Of a stretch of DNA of 64,000 nucleotides, positions 1-10,286 are shown piece after piece. Within the stretch, counting starts at the first letter, position 1, and each line of letters opens with the position of its first letter. The DNA comes from Mordavella massiliensis (lineage in GTDB: Bacteria; Bacillota; Clostridia; Lachnospirales; Lachnospiraceae). The position numbers were made by a program, and so were the translations under genes. The notes beneath the pieces are model-generated. The model searched no databases. It was given only the letters and a program-made list of their open reading frames with translations, and was not told the origin of the DNA. The stretch spans positions 1 through 64,000 of the forward strand of contig NZ_JACJKS010000011.1 in assembly GCF_016901695.1 (NCBI RefSeq). Direction: 5' to 3'.

Positions 1-211
1 GTATTTGTCAAGTGTTTTTTGATTTTTAATATAAAAAAGCAGAATATGCATTTCTACATATTCCACTCTTTTCACTCTGAGATGATTATCCTTATCTTAA
101 TGACATTGGGTTTAAACCAAGCTTTTCTCGCCAAAAAGGCCCCGCAACAATACCTCCAGAATACTTTTTAACTATTCGGATTGATTACATATAATCCCAT
201 TTCTACACTTA

Positions 212-316
212 TTATCTCATCACCCACACAAACCGTTCTATATTATTACCTCTATAATTATTCTCTATTATATAATCAGCAATCTCCACAGCTCTTTCCT
301 CAATATATTCTTTCAA
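212..316 (-). pseudogene. Degenerate spoIIID fragment (copy 1)
   Basis: Thirty-four codons read from a TTG. The first 20 residues (LKEYIEERAVEIADYIIENN) match the N-terminus of the sporulation regulator SpoIIID, a family I know as about 85-90 residues long. The reading then jumps into unrelated sequence and stops, so the helix-turn-helix is missing. The 3' part is almost identical to the 3' part of copy 2 near 10.15 kb, so the two share an ancestor that was already truncated; copy 1 has a further internal deletion. A hairpin and T-run lie immediately upstream, as in copy 2. The homology is read by eye. It is unlikely to be functional. Confidence 0.6.
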
Positions 317-358
317 AAAAATCCCCCTGCAAACATTGTTTTTACAATGTATGCAGGG
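316..358 (-). repeat. Hairpin repeat upstream of spoIIID fragment 1
   Basis: Inverted repeat of the type CCCTGCATAC/ GTTTGCAGGG with an A/T-rich loop, followed on the minus strand by a run of T and then the spoIIID-like start. Near-identical hairpins occur at about 10287-10323 and 12967-12998. By shape it could act as a terminator; by dispersal it is a repeat family. Confidence 0.55.
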
Positions 359-498
359 AGCGACATGCTCATTCATCACAATCATATGATTTTAAGTTTT
401 TACTGGTTTTCCATACAGATAACATCACCGGTTCAACTACCGTTCCTGACCATTCAACAGCCCTCACTACAATCTCCGCCTTATCTTTTCTCTTTTAT

Positions 499-545
499 AA
501 AAAAATTTCAGGGGGATTGTGACTGGTTTTTCCACAATCCCCCTG
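499..545 (-). terminator. Rho-independent terminator of the surface-protein gene
   Basis: Perfect 13-bp inverted repeat (CAGGGGGATTGTG / CACAATCCCCCTG) at 509-545. On the minus strand it is followed by AAATTTTTTT. It sits about 40 bp beyond the stop of the large surface-protein gene. Confidence 0.85.
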
Positions 546-582
546 TTTGGTTTGAGGATAGATATTTTCCTCTCCTCAATTA

Positions 583-3500
583 TTATCTGTTACGTGTATT
601 TCGTTTATTCTTTTTATATGCTATACCAATTCCACCGCCAGACAGAATCAGCAAAATAATCCATGGCAGAACGTTGCTGCTGTCACCGCTTTGTGGACTG
701 GTTACGTCGCCGGTATTCTTGTCCGGCTCCTGCGCCGTAACGTCACCGTCAGGCTGATCACCGCCCGGATCAATTCCCGGCTGCTCCTCACCGGGATCGG
801 TTCCCGGCTGGTCTTCTCCCGGATCCGTTCCCGGGTCATCCTCTCCCGGGTCACTTCCTGGCCCATCCTCTCCCGGATCCGTTCCCGGCTGGTCATCGCC
901 GGAGACTTCCACAGTATAGGTGAATGCAGCCACGTCACTGTTGGTCATGCCTGCTTTCACCGCAATAGCTTTGATGACCGTTTCAGCGGTGATGAGGATG
1001 GGGCCTGTGTAGAGCTTACTGGTCAGATCCGGCTCACTGCCGTCCGTGGTGTAGAAGATTTTTGCACCCTCAGTCGCCGTTGTTAACGTAACTGCCGTGT
1101 TCACTTCCACGCTTCCGCTGCCGGGATCTGCCGCAGGCGCTTCTGCCTTCTGCAGTGCCACAACCGGAATATCCCGCTCCTCATAACTGAAATCCATCTC
1201 CTTGCCGGTATAGCTTTCCACATTCGGTTCCACGCGCAGGTAGATGGAATCTTCACCCGTATAGGCCGCGCCTGTCAGCATCACAGTGCGGGCATAGGTT
1301 TTGCCGCCGTTTTTCTCCGCGTCCGGATAAGAAACCTCGAATTCCTGCTTTTCCCCGTTTACCAGAAGCACAAACTGCTCCGCCGTCAGGGTGTCCGTAT
1401 TCATATACTGGTCAAATACAATGTATACACCCTCTCCGGCCGCCTGGACGTTCTCTACCGTGGGGGCCGCACTTGCCTGGAGGTCAATATTCACATCCAG
1501 CTGTACGGGCGCCACAGGCATGGCCCACGTGCCGTTGATTTCCTTCGCATCTGTACCGTCCTTCTCCCCTGTTGTGTAGGCGTCATAGCCATTGGCCGCC
1601 ACGCTGACCGACCACAGGCCTGATGGCACCATCCACTGATAGAAACCGTCTGCCCCGGTGATATAAGGATTGCTCTGGTCAAAGGCTTCTGCATTCCAAA
1701 GGGTACGGGTACCGGTATTTTCGGCCACCTCGTATACCGTGGCGTCAGCGCCCTCAACCCGGTTGCTCTCAACACCTGCGTACACATATCCGGATGGGTC
1801 AATAATCGCCTTCCTTGTATTGGGAACCTCTACGGTATAGTTTCCGTAACTGCCGGAACTGCTGCTGCCGCCGGAACCGCCGTCGCCGGAACCGTCGTCG
1901 CCGGAACCGTCAAGGAAGCCTCCGCCTCCGCCGCCACTGCTGTCTCCGCTTCCGCTGCTGTCTCCGCCTTCACCGCTGTCGTCTCCGCCTCCGCCGCTGT
2001 CATCATCAAAGGCGTCCTGATAATCCTTATCTTTTCCCCAGTCCCGGGGATCCATGAGCCCCTCGATGGGAGGCAGGTTGGTGAAGTCCACGTCGCGTCC
2101 CTTCTTCTTCAGGTCTGCGGCGAACTGGTACGCCTCCCGCTTCGCTTCCAGAATCTCCTCGGAATCCTTGACCTTTCCGTATCGCTGCTTGAGCTGGTTC
2201 TTCGTCTGCTTGGTCAGCATTTCCCGAATCTTTTTGATCGCCACCTGGGGACCTTTTTGGTAGATGTCCTTGCCGCCCGATACCGCGCTCTTGATGTCAC
2301 TGCCCAGCTGTTTGAAGAGGGCGTTGGAGAGGCGTTGGTTGGCCTTGCCGCCGTTTGCGCGGCTGTGGAGGCTTCCCAGGGTGCCGTCCCCGCCTCCGTC
2401 CACCACGTACTCCCACCAGGTGTCGGTGCCGCCGCTTCCCGCCTCGCCGTCCACGGTGACCCCGTTGTCGCGGTAGAACTGGAGCAGCTGTGCATAGGTG
2501 TCGATCTCATGGTTGCCGGTGTACCGGTAAGCAGATTCAGAGCGTGCCGCCTTGCTGAGGGTCCGGGTCTGCGCAGTCTGCAGGTTGTCCATATCATAGG
2601 CAACCGTAGCCCAGTGGTATGCAAGATCCACAATCCGGTCGCTGTTCAGCTTATAATCTCCCTCAGGAAGGGTATTTTTGTTTTTGGCTGTGTAGGTCAC
2701 TTTGGTAATATCGTCGGCAGCCGTGTCATAGTAAACCTGCGTATATTGATCTGCGGTCACGGTGGTGCGCACCACGAACTGGTCCCCGTCCGGCAGGTCA
2801 TAGCTTTCGATGTAATCGTATTTCAATTCGGCCTCATCCGGCCCGCTGACACGGGCATAGACCACATTGCCGGAGGGCACGATGTAGGTGGCGCCGGTTT
2901 TGTCATGGTCTGCCGTCACCGGCTCTTCCTCCCACTTGGGCAGTTCCGCGATCCCGGCGGCTGCCCCGCCCTGGGTGGTCGAGCTGGTGATGGTATAGGT
3001 ATTGCCGTTTGCGGGGATGGTCATGGACTCCGGCGTTCCGTCCTCATCCCAGGTAACGGACACGCCCATATTTTTGAAATCCTCTGCGTAGTCCGCCACA
3101 TCGCTCTCTGTAACGGGATCCACATTCGCCTGCGCGGCATCCGCCCGCTCCAGGTCCTGCGCCGTAGCCGCCAGGCCCGGGGTGGCAGGGGTGTAGCTCA
3201 CCCAGGTGTTCTGCGGCGGGTTGTTGCCGCACTTATACTCCCCGGTTACCCAGGCTTTCAGGCTGCTGTCATATTCCGCCTTCAGGGTAATCACGCCGTC
3301 CGTTCTCGGCACATGGACATAGACCTCCTCCATGGCGTTCGCGTCGGTGATCCGGTTGCCGTTGCTGTCCGTAAAGGAAGCGGAAAAACGCATTGGGGTA
3401 TTCGGCATGTAAAAATAGTAACCGGTCTCTGCCTGACCGTCCTTCCACAGAGTGAACCATTGTTTTCTATAGTCTGTGGCCCGGATCTCATACAGGCTGG

Positions 3501-6500
3501 GCAGGGTGGAGTTATAGCAGAAATCCACCGTGCGGGAGGAGATGGTCTGGCCTTCTGTTTCAGTTGTTGCGGAAAGGGTGTATTCCTCATAGATATAAGG
3601 TTCGCCCAGATCCAGTTTCGCCGTGTAGTATCCGTCCTCCTGTGCTGTCACAGTGGCTGCAAGTTCCCCGTCCAAATAGAGGGAAACCTCTTTGCCGCCG
3701 GGCGCCAGCCCGTACACCGAAAAGCGGTCCTGATTGATCCCGGCGGGGGCGTAGATACTGAGAGCCGGGCTGCTCAGATCTGCCTCACCCAAAAGGATCT
3801 TATCTTTATAATTATTTTGTAAGGTGGCGGTGGCAGTCAGGTTGCCCATATTGACTCTCTTTGCCTGGAACTGCACCACCAGAGGCCAGCCGCCGTAAAC
3901 GTCCACATCGGGGATGGTGATGGAATAGTTTCCTTTAAAGTCACCTGCATGACTTGTATTATTTGGATAAATGGTCACGTCCGTCCCTGCCTTGTGTCCG
4001 TTGATATACACGCTGCCGTTGACCACATCCGGAGTACCGCTATCGGAAATACTGCGGCTTGCGTTGTTAACGTCCACACCGATGATGGCTTTCTTCTGCT
4101 TCAGCCCTTCTTCTTTTGCGGCGGCCGTCACACGGAAGTCGATGGTCTCCACGTCTGCGGACATGGTCAGCCCGCTGGCATCTATATCCGTCATGTTGTT
4201 GAGCAGATTCTGGAGTGTCAGCTCCACATCCGTGGTTTTGGTCTTCGGGGCGCTGCCGGCCTGGGGCTCCTCCAATGTGACATCAACGATCTTATAGTAG
4301 TCAGCATCCACCGCTTTTTTCAGGCCGTCAAAGGTGCTTTTTTCTGTATAGCTCACAGCACCCAGAGCGGCAGCAGACACGAATACCCAGGTGTAGGTTC
4401 CGCCTTCCTGATACGGGCTGAAAAAACTTGTGTTGTAATATCGTTCCATTTCGTATTCATAGCACAGCTTCCCGCGTGCATTATAACACAGGGCGACTAC
4501 TTTCATCTGGTTGCTGATATTTACCTTGAATAATGCACGATCCCTATACATCCATGGGATATCTGTCACAACTGCACATTTGTTCTTATCCAATGTAACA
4601 GGAAGTTCAATATAACGATCTGTTTTATCCAAGTGGAGAGTAACAGTCTGATCTGCCGACACCTTGTCCGCTTCCAGATATATACCATTGCTGCTTCGGC
4701 TGCGTATGGGTACTTCTTTCCCCTCTGCGTCGGTTACCGTTACCGTTCCGTAAAGTCCGGGCATCTGGATCATGCCGGTCCGCCGCTTGGCTTTGATTTC
4801 CATATTCTCACAGTTTTCTGCCGTGAGTCCGTCGTAAGTCCAGTCATTGATGGAAGCATCGGTGGCGGTGAGCAAAAACTCATTGTCCGGCGCTGACAAC
4901 GGCACATCTTTGATCGTAAATGCTCCGTTTTTATCCGCAGAAGCGCTATAGGAACCGGCGTAGCCGTCTCCCGTAGTCACGGACACGGTGACCCTGGCCC
5001 ACCCGACAGGCTCGCCCTCTAATGTCACCGTACCGTTGACCGTGCTTGTGGGCACAGAGGACATCGTAAGCACCGGCTCACTGTCCGTGCCGTCCGCCTG
5101 TACCCGCGCAGAAGGCAGGTAGCGGAGGGCATAGCTGCGCGTGGGCACAGCCTCCACCCACAGGGGATCGTCCCCGTCCACAAAGGTATGGCTGGAGCCG
5201 GTGGCCACCAGACTGCCGCCGCTTTCTGCGTCATACCAGTTCAGCGTATAGCTGCCGGATACTTTATTTTCACCGGCATAAACCTGGGGCTTTACCGTGG
5301 TCACTGTTCTTTCCGCATAGGCAACCTCTACACGCTTTCTCCCGGTAATACCGGTCAGCTCTTCACTTGTCCCGTATTCAACCTCTCTTCCGGACTGACT
5401 GCTGACCAGCGCCAGGCGGTAGGTCTCACCGCTCTCCAGCCCGGAGACGACATTTACATCGCCGTTTCCTGCCCAGGAATCCACCGTTTTTTCAGTCTCC
5501 CAGGTATCGCCGGCCTTCTTCTGCAGCACAAGGCGGCGGGTGCTGCCGTCGGGGACACCGCTCACCGTTGCCTCCACGCAGGGCTGGACATCACCCTTTT
5601 TTATTTCATATTCCCAGGGCTTCTCCACATCGTCCGCGGTGAAAACCACCTTATTCAGCACCGTGGCGTCTTCCGGTATATTAAGACTTCCGTCAAACGT
5701 ATTGCTGCCCCCTCTTCTGGATAATTCTATTTCCTGTGTACTGCTGCCGTTATAGTACAGCGTAGCGGCAGCCGTATCGGCATCCACCTGGCTGGAAAGG
5801 GTCATCGTATAGGTACCCCAGCCTTCCGCAATGGGGTTGCCGCTATTGTCTGTGGTAAAGTAGGCGTAGCCGCTGCTGATTTTCGCCGCTTTCCTTATGG
5901 TGATGGAGTAGCTCCTGCTGGTGCTGCCGGTAATATTGTTTTCGGCATCCCGTTCGGTAACCTTTAACGTGAACTTGTAAGTGCCTTCGGTGGTGGGCGT
6001 CCCGGAAACCACGGCGCTCTTACTTACCGTCGTAAGGCTGAGCCCGTCGGGCAGTCTGCCGCTTGCCACCTCCCAGGTCAGGGTATGCCCCTGGGTTCCC
6101 GGCACAGCGGGCAGATTTGCCTCATAGGCTGCGTCTACCGTTCCATCCGGGAAGGTGTAGCTGTCCACGATGGGATTGCTTTCGGCAGGGCCTTCATCTC
6201 CTTCAGTGATGGTGAAGGTGTCGGTGGACAGATAGTATAATTCCTCATAGGCGTCCCCCGTCTTCCCGTTTCCCACATAGGCCATCACCTTGTATGTCCC
6301 CGGAGTCAGAGACATATTTCCGCCAGGCGTGAAATTCAGAAGCTGGAACACGCCGTTATACACCCCGTCCACAAAAATCTTGTCATTAGCGGTTCCATTG
6401 TTGCAGGGATAGTCCTCTGTCCCGTTGAACCAGAACACGGTTCCCCACTCATCGGATCCGTCTGCGGGGTAGAAGGCAAGGCTCTCTACCACCGATCCCT

Positions 6501-6735
6501 CCGGAAGCGCGTCCTTAAAACCGCTCAGATGCAGGATCAGCCCCTCCTGGTCTGCAGAAAATGTGTCGGTCTGTCCGGTAAATCCGCCGGTACTGCTGTC
6601 CTGACCTGTGTAAATGGATGCGGACATGGTACGGTCCGTTGTGACTGCAAAGGCAGTCGTCGGAAGCATGGACAGTACCATACATAACATGAGTAAAACC
6701 GCCATCCATCTTTTCTTTCCATTTGTTTTTTTCAT
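583..6735 (-). CDS. Giant cell-wall-anchored surface protein with sortase-type tail
   Basis: A secreted protein of 2050 residues from the chosen ATG at 6735, which has an AGGGGG ribosome site 8-9 bases upstream; an upstream in-frame start lacks one. Residues 1-30 form a signal peptide (KKTNGKKRW, hydrophobic core, TTAFA cleavage site). Residues about 190-285 look like a putative Ig (He_PIG) fold. Many beta-rich repeats with carboxypeptidase-regulatory-like stretches follow. A Gly/Ser/Asp linker lies at about 1575-1630, and a chitobiase C-terminal-like domain (FYTTDGSEPD) at about 1875-1943. Tandem nonapeptides of the form xxPGxDPGE lie at 1946-1992. The tail has SPQSGD (2013-2018), a hydrophobic helix and a basic end, the pattern of the clostridial SPxTG sortase signals. 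An adhesive or scaffold role at the cell wall is inferred. It is divergently placed to an HTH regulator. Confidence 0.85.
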   Translation of the reverse strand: MKKTNGKKRWMAVLLMLCMVLSMLPTTAFAVTTDRTMSASIYTGQDSSTGGFTGQTDTFSADQEGLILHLSGFKDALPEGSVVESLAFYPADGSDEWGTVFWFNGTEDYPCNNGTANDKIFVDGVYNGVFQLLNFTPGGNMSLTPGTYKVMAYVGNGKTGDAYEELYYLSTDTFTITEGDEGPAESNPIVDSYTFPDGTVDAAYEANLPAVPGTQGHTLTWEVASGRLPDGLSLTTVSKSAVVSGTPTTEGTYKFTLKVTERDAENNITGSTSRSYSITIRKAAKISSGYAYFTTDNSGNPIAEGWGTYTMTLSSQVDADTAAATLYYNGSSTQEIELSRRGGSNTFDGSLNIPEDATVLNKVVFTADDVEKPWEYEIKKGDVQPCVEATVSGVPDGSTRRLVLQKKAGDTWETEKTVDSWAGNGDVNVVSGLESGETYRLALVSSQSGREVEYGTSEELTGITGRKRVEVAYAERTVTTVKPQVYAGENKVSGSYTLNWYDAESGGSLVATGSSHTFVDGDDPLWVEAVPTRSYALRYLPSARVQADGTDSEPVLTMSSVPTSTVNGTVTLEGEPVGWARVTVSVTTGDGYAGSYSASADKNGAFTIKDVPLSAPDNEFLLTATDASINDWTYDGLTAENCENMEIKAKRRTGMIQMPGLYGTVTVTDAEGKEVPIRSRSSNGIYLEADKVSADQTVTLHLDKTDRYIELPVTLDKNKCAVVTDIPWMYRDRALFKVNISNQMKVVALCYNARGKLCYEYEMERYYNTSFFSPYQEGGTYTWVFVSAAALGAVSYTEKSTFDGLKKAVDADYYKIVDVTLEEPQAGSAPKTKTTDVELTLQNLLNNMTDIDASGLTMSADVETIDFRVTAAAKEEGLKQKKAIIGVDVNNASRSISDSGTPDVVNGSVYINGHKAGTDVTIYPNNTSHAGDFKGNYSITIPDVDVYGGWPLVVQFQAKRVNMGNLTATATLQNNYKDKILLGEADLSSPALSIYAPAGINQDRFSVYGLAPGGKEVSLYLDGELAATVTAQEDGYYTAKLDLGEPYIYEEYTLSATTETEGQTISSRTVDFCYNSTLPSLYEIRATDYRKQWFTLWKDGQAETGYYFYMPNTPMRFSASFTDSNGNRITDANAMEEVYVHVPRTDGVITLKAEYDSSLKAWVTGEYKCGNNPPQNTWVSYTPATPGLAATAQDLERADAAQANVDPVTESDVADYAEDFKNMGVSVTWDEDGTPESMTIPANGNTYTITSSTTQGGAAAGIAELPKWEEEPVTADHDKTGATYIVPSGNVVYARVSGPDEAELKYDYIESYDLPDGDQFVVRTTVTADQYTQVYYDTAADDITKVTYTAKNKNTLPEGDYKLNSDRIVDLAYHWATVAYDMDNLQTAQTRTLSKAARSESAYRYTGNHEIDTYAQLLQFYRDNGVTVDGEAGSGGTDTWWEYVVDGGGDGTLGSLHSRANGGKANQRLSNALFKQLGSDIKSAVSGGKDIYQKGPQVAIKKIREMLTKQTKNQLKQRYGKVKDSEEILEAKREAYQFAADLKKKGRDVDFTNLPPIEGLMDPRDWGKDKDYQDAFDDDSGGGGDDSGEGGDSSGSGDSSGGGGGGFLDGSGDDGSGDGGSGGSSSSGSYGNYTVEVPNTRKAIIDPSGYVYAGVESNRVEGADATVYEVAENTGTRTLWNAEAFDQSNPYITGADGFYQWMVPSGLWSVSVAANGYDAYTTGEKDGTDAKEINGTWAMPVAPVQLDVNIDLQASAAPTVENVQAAGEGVYIVFDQYMNTDTLTAEQFVLLVNGEKQEFEVSYPDAEKNGGKTYARTVMLTGAAYTGEDSIYLRVEPNVESYTGKEMDFSYEERDIPVVALQKAEAPAADPGSGSVEVNTAVTLTTATEGAKIFYTTDGSEPDLTSKLYTGPILITAETVIKAIAVKAGMTNSDVAAFTYTVEVSGDDQPGTDPGEDGPGSDPGEDDPGTDPGEDQPGTDPGEEQPGIDPGGDQPDGDVTAQEPDKNTGDVTSPQSGDSSNVLPWIILLILSGGGIGIAYKKNKRNTRNR

Positions 6736-6908
6736 AAATAACCCCCTGTCTGAAATGAATATTATGTATGTACTGATTGATACAGGACATAGTAAGTTCA
6801 TTCATTCACATAAGCCTGATTATAAGCGGTATTTCCGGAGATTTCCTTATTGTTTCCAAACAGGCAATGCCTTTTCGGAAATTTCAGCATCATAATGAAA
6901 GGTTTGTA

Positions 6909-6925
6909 CTGTATAATAAATACAG
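6909..6925 (+). promoter_or_regulatory. -10 element inside a small palindrome (putative operator)
   Basis: CTGTA-N7-TACAG palindrome overlapping a perfect TATAAT (6912-6917), about 32 bases before the TTG start of the downstream regulator. No good -35 is visible. The placement suits autoregulation; this is inference. Confidence 0.4.
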
Positions 6926-6948
6926 CCATACTACAGGAGGAATGAAAA

Positions 6949-8685
6949 TTGGATTTTAAGGATAAACTTTCTGAATACATTGAAATGCTCGGGTGTACAG
7001 GGAAAGAATTGTCGGAAGCCTCGGGAATTTCAGCAGCTACGATTAGCCGTTACCGTTCCGGGGAGCGAGTTCCCGACACAGAGACAGAAAACTTTGCAAA
7101 TCTTGTGGAAGGTATCGTCCATATCGCGGAAAGGAAAAACAGAACGGATCTGACAGTACAGTCCGTATCGGATGCTTTTGCCCCCTATGTCAGAAACAAT
7201 ACGATCGATGTTGCTAAACTGCAGGAAAACTTTAATGTTCTGCTTACGGTTTTGCCAGTAAGTATTTCTGAACTTTCCCGCTTTTTAAATTTTGACGCTT
7301 CCCACATTTCCCGTATCAGGAACGGGCAGAGACAGCCTGCCAATCCGCATGAATTTGCCGCAGGCGTCAGCAGTTTTATCGCCCGCCGTTATACAAATGA
7401 AACACAGCGGAACATCGTCTCAGAATTGATCTGCTGCAAACCGGAAGAGTTATCTGATTATTCTTCTTTTCAGTCCATGCTTGCTGAATGGCTGTTAAAC
7501 GGAACCGGAAAATTCAGAGATTATATGTCCGGTTTTCTGGAAAAGCTGGATGAGTTTGATCTGAACGAATATATTCGAGCAATCCATTTCGATGAATGGA
7601 AAGTACCGTCTGTTCCGTTCCAGCTTCCGACTTCAAAAACCTACTTCGGACTAAAGGAATTTATGGACAGCGAACTGGCCTTTTTAAAGGCAACCGTTCT
7701 TTCAAAATCGAAAGAGCCTGTGATTATGTACAGTGACATGCCGATGGGTGAAATGGCAAAAGATCCTGATTTCCCTAAAAAATGGATGTTCGGTATGGCA
7801 ATGATGCTGAAAAAGGGACTGCATCTGAATCACATCCATAACATAGACCGTTCTTTTGAAGAAATGATGCTGGGACTTGAAAGCTGGATCCCCATGTATA
7901 TGACAGGTCAGGTTTGTCCTTATTACCTGAAGAACGTACAGGGAAATATATTTTCTCATTTTCTGAAAGTCTCCGGTAGCGTAGCATTAACAGGAGAAGC
8001 CATCAGCGGATACCATACCGACGGGAAATATTATCTGACAAAAAACAAAGAGGAGGTTGCCTATTATAAAAAACGTGCAAAACAGCTTTTATCAAAGGCA
8101 TACCCCCTGATGGAAATCTTCCGTTCAGAACAGGCGCAGACATATAACAAATTTTTGCAGGACAACGCCGAAACAGCGGGAAACAGATATTATATCCTGT
8201 CCTCTTTATCCCTGCACACCATAACCGACGAGCTGCTGCATCAGATTTTAAGCCGTAATAATATTCCGGAAACAGACGCCCTGCAGATCCGACAGCACGT
8301 GATATCACAGCGCGGACTGGCAGATAAGATTATGCGGCACAGCTTTATAACAGAGGAGATTCCCGTTTTGACCAGAGAAGAATTCGGGAAATATCCAATT
8401 GTTCTGCCGCTTTCCGGTATGTTTTATGAAAAAGATATTCTGTACTCCTGGGAGGACTATCAGAAACATCTGCGCCTGATACAGGACTATCCGAAACAGC
8501 ACCCTCATTATCGTATGACAGAAAATCCGGGATCCCCCTTCCGAAACATACAGATCTGTATCCACGAAGGGAAGTGTGTCACCGTATCAAAAAATAAAAC
8601 GCCTTCTATCCATTTCCTTATCCGCCATCCAAAGATGCGGAATGCCTTTGAAAACATGAGTATTCCCATTGTTGAATCATAACAG
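6949..8685 (+). CDS. Regulator-like protein with two helix-turn-helix regions
   Basis: The start is a TTG eight bases after a perfect AGGAGG; the nearby ATG at 6942 closes at once. The product is 577 residues. Residues about 15-50 (GKELSEASGISAATISRYRS) are a clear XRE/Cro-type helix-turn-helix. A second one lies at about 100-145 (ISELSRFLNFDASHISRIRN). The remaining 430 residues have no motif I recognise; they look soluble and alpha-helical, without membrane segments. It lies head-to-head with the giant surface-protein gene, so regulation of that gene is plausible but unproven. Two DNA-binding regions before a large unassigned domain is an unusual build for an XRE protein. Confidence 0.75.
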
Positions 8686-8716
8686 ATCATAGTCGCTAAC
8701 TCTTAATCCCTCGCGC

Positions 8717-8750
8717 CTGCATAGCAGCTAAAACATTTTGCTGCTATGTG
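8717..8750. other. Hairpin after the regulator gene
   Basis: Stem CATAGCAGC / GCTGCTATG with an A/T loop. There is no clear T-run on the plus side, so it is a weak terminator candidate for the regulator gene. Confidence 0.35.
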
Positions 8751-8893
8751 GCGCTGGCAAACTTTCTTCCCCTGGCAGCTTCTCTGATTGTCTCTTCTAC
8801 TTTCTTCTCATTTGCCTCAACAAATACCTTCATTATGTACTCAGCAGCAACCGCCGGATCATGAAAACGATACTTCAGGTTTTGCTATTTCAC
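8744..8893 (-). pseudogene. Small mobile-element-type ORF killed by a stop at codon 3
   Basis: An AAGGAGGTG site and a GTG start at 8893 are intact, but codon 3 is TAG. The frame then runs 46 more codons with QNLKYRFHDPAVAAEYIMKV and a Lys/Glu-rich helix. That sequence resembles the short RFHNP..ADYILKxFIEAN proteins I associate with recombinase loci of Lachnospiraceae mobile elements. One CAG-to-TAG change would explain the lesion. The family assignment is from memory of the motif, with moderate certainty. Confidence 0.45.
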
Positions 8894-8958
8894 GGCGGTC
8901 CCACCTCCTTGTCCGTTTTTTACAGACTATGATTAACCTCCTCCGGTTAGAATTCAGT

Positions 8959-9802
8959 TTACCCTCTTTTTACAAGCTGTCTCATCCTCCCCACTGATGG
9001 AAATAACCGGTCATTGAGTACTTTTTCATATTTGTCCAGATTATAGATAAAACCGTCTTTTTTCAGACATTCAAGCATACGTTTATACATTCCTTCCGCC
9101 TCCATAAATGGATACAGAATCATATAATTTTTACGGCTTTTCATAGATTGAGATCAATTGCTCGCTGTACCCGGCAGCCAGACCCGGATACTCTTTGTCC
9201 AGGATTTTACTTTCCTGCAGGACCCGGATTGCTTCGGACATATTCCCCCGCTCAAGATTCTCCTGTATCTCCAATCCTCTCACAACCGAAAACCGTCAGT
9301 TCTTCCAGATACCTTTCCAGAGCCCAGATGAAATCCAGGGCGTTCCGGTAATCAATATAACCGCTTCTGTCTCCGTACTTCCATACAAGATCATCTACTC
9401 CCTGTTTGAGACGGTTCGTCTGTTTCTCATCTATCTTCGACGCATATCTGGTCATGAGCAGATCCCGGATCTCATTGTTATGTGCGGCAATACCCTTTAT
9501 GAATGAACGCAATTCCTTTTCCGGAACATTTTCAATAATTTCTTCTAACTCTTCTTTCTGACAACCCGGGAATTTTTCTTCTGTCAAGATCCTTCCGTCA
9601 CTTTGTTCCTCAATCTCATAAAGAACTGCCGCCATATGCTTGCAGTTATTTCCATCTTCCGCATAGGGACAGGAACAATACATTTCACAAACCTCTCCCT
9701 CTTCTATTTCAAGATCTACTTCATAGTCATCTGTCCCCTCTACAATAGCATGATATCCCTGTTCCGTTTTATGGAGTTCTAAAACTGCTCTCCTGTCTTC
9801 TA
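8959..9802 (-). pseudogene. Decayed SWIM-zinc-finger protein gene (paralogue of the 15.7 kb gene)
   Basis: Pieces match the intact 559-residue protein encoded at 15697-17376. Residues about 24-180 are kept, including the zinc ligands in CSCPYAEDGNNCKH. A segment matching about 325-400 is kept out of frame with internal stops. A last piece matches about 450-490 (YPFMEAEGMY). The first 23 codons and two internal blocks are missing. No single frame connects the parts, so this is a pseudogene made by internal deletions in a former paralogue. Confidence 0.8.
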
Positions 9803-10105
9803 AAAACCTTATTTTTATAAAAATCTATCTTTATCCCGCGCTCCATAAAGTCTGCATCGTTCACAAGTTTTTCCGCAGCATCCGGATTTTGGATTTTTCT
9901 GTACATTCGTAATGTAACTTACTGTCTGTACCAGATCCTGCTCAAAAAGCGGCAGATATTGAAATCTGTATTTTTATTTGTCATAGATCACACTCTTTAC
10001 ATTCCGGAACACATCTTCATGGTCTGATCTGTATCATAGTGATCTCTTCTTTCTTCACATTCTTATTATCTTAATTTTATCATATATGCAATCTAATCTC
10101 GTAAT
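9803..10105. other. No intact gene; gene debris
   Basis: On the minus strand a short open stretch (NPDAAEKLVNDADFMERG) abuts the decayed SWIM gene in another frame and looks like the tail of an unrelated gene. I see no start, ribosome site or RNA gene here. Confidence 0.4.
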
Positions 10106-10150
10106 ATGAATATTCCGCCTCTCATCATCTCATCACCCACACAAACCGTT

Positions 10151-10282
10151 CTATATTATTACTTCTATATGTATCGTGCTTTTACTCACCCCAAACTTCT
10201 TCGCCGTCTGCCTTACCGTGGCCTTATGTTCAATGATATACCCCGCGATCTCTACTGCCCTCTCCTCAATATACTCTTTCAT
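10151..10282 (-). pseudogene. Truncated spoIIID copy (copy 2)
   Basis: Forty-three codons from an ATG. Residues 1-41 follow SpoIIID closely (MKEYIEERAVEIAGYIIEHK, then TVRQTAKKFGVSKSTIH), including most of the helix-turn-helix, and then stop. The family is about twice this length, so the second half is missing. No ribosome site is visible; the ATG is preceded directly by a hairpin and five T. It shares its 3' flank (AATATAGAACGGTTTGTGTG) with copy 1 at the start of the window. If translated, the peptide would hold a lone HTH without the C-terminal DNA-contacting region. Confidence 0.7.
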
Positions 10283-10286
10283 AAAA

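Noticed and set aside
2257-3822. 521-codon plus-strand open frame
   Set aside because: Entirely antisense to the giant surface-protein gene; no ribosome site, and its composition is the mirror of the real gene.
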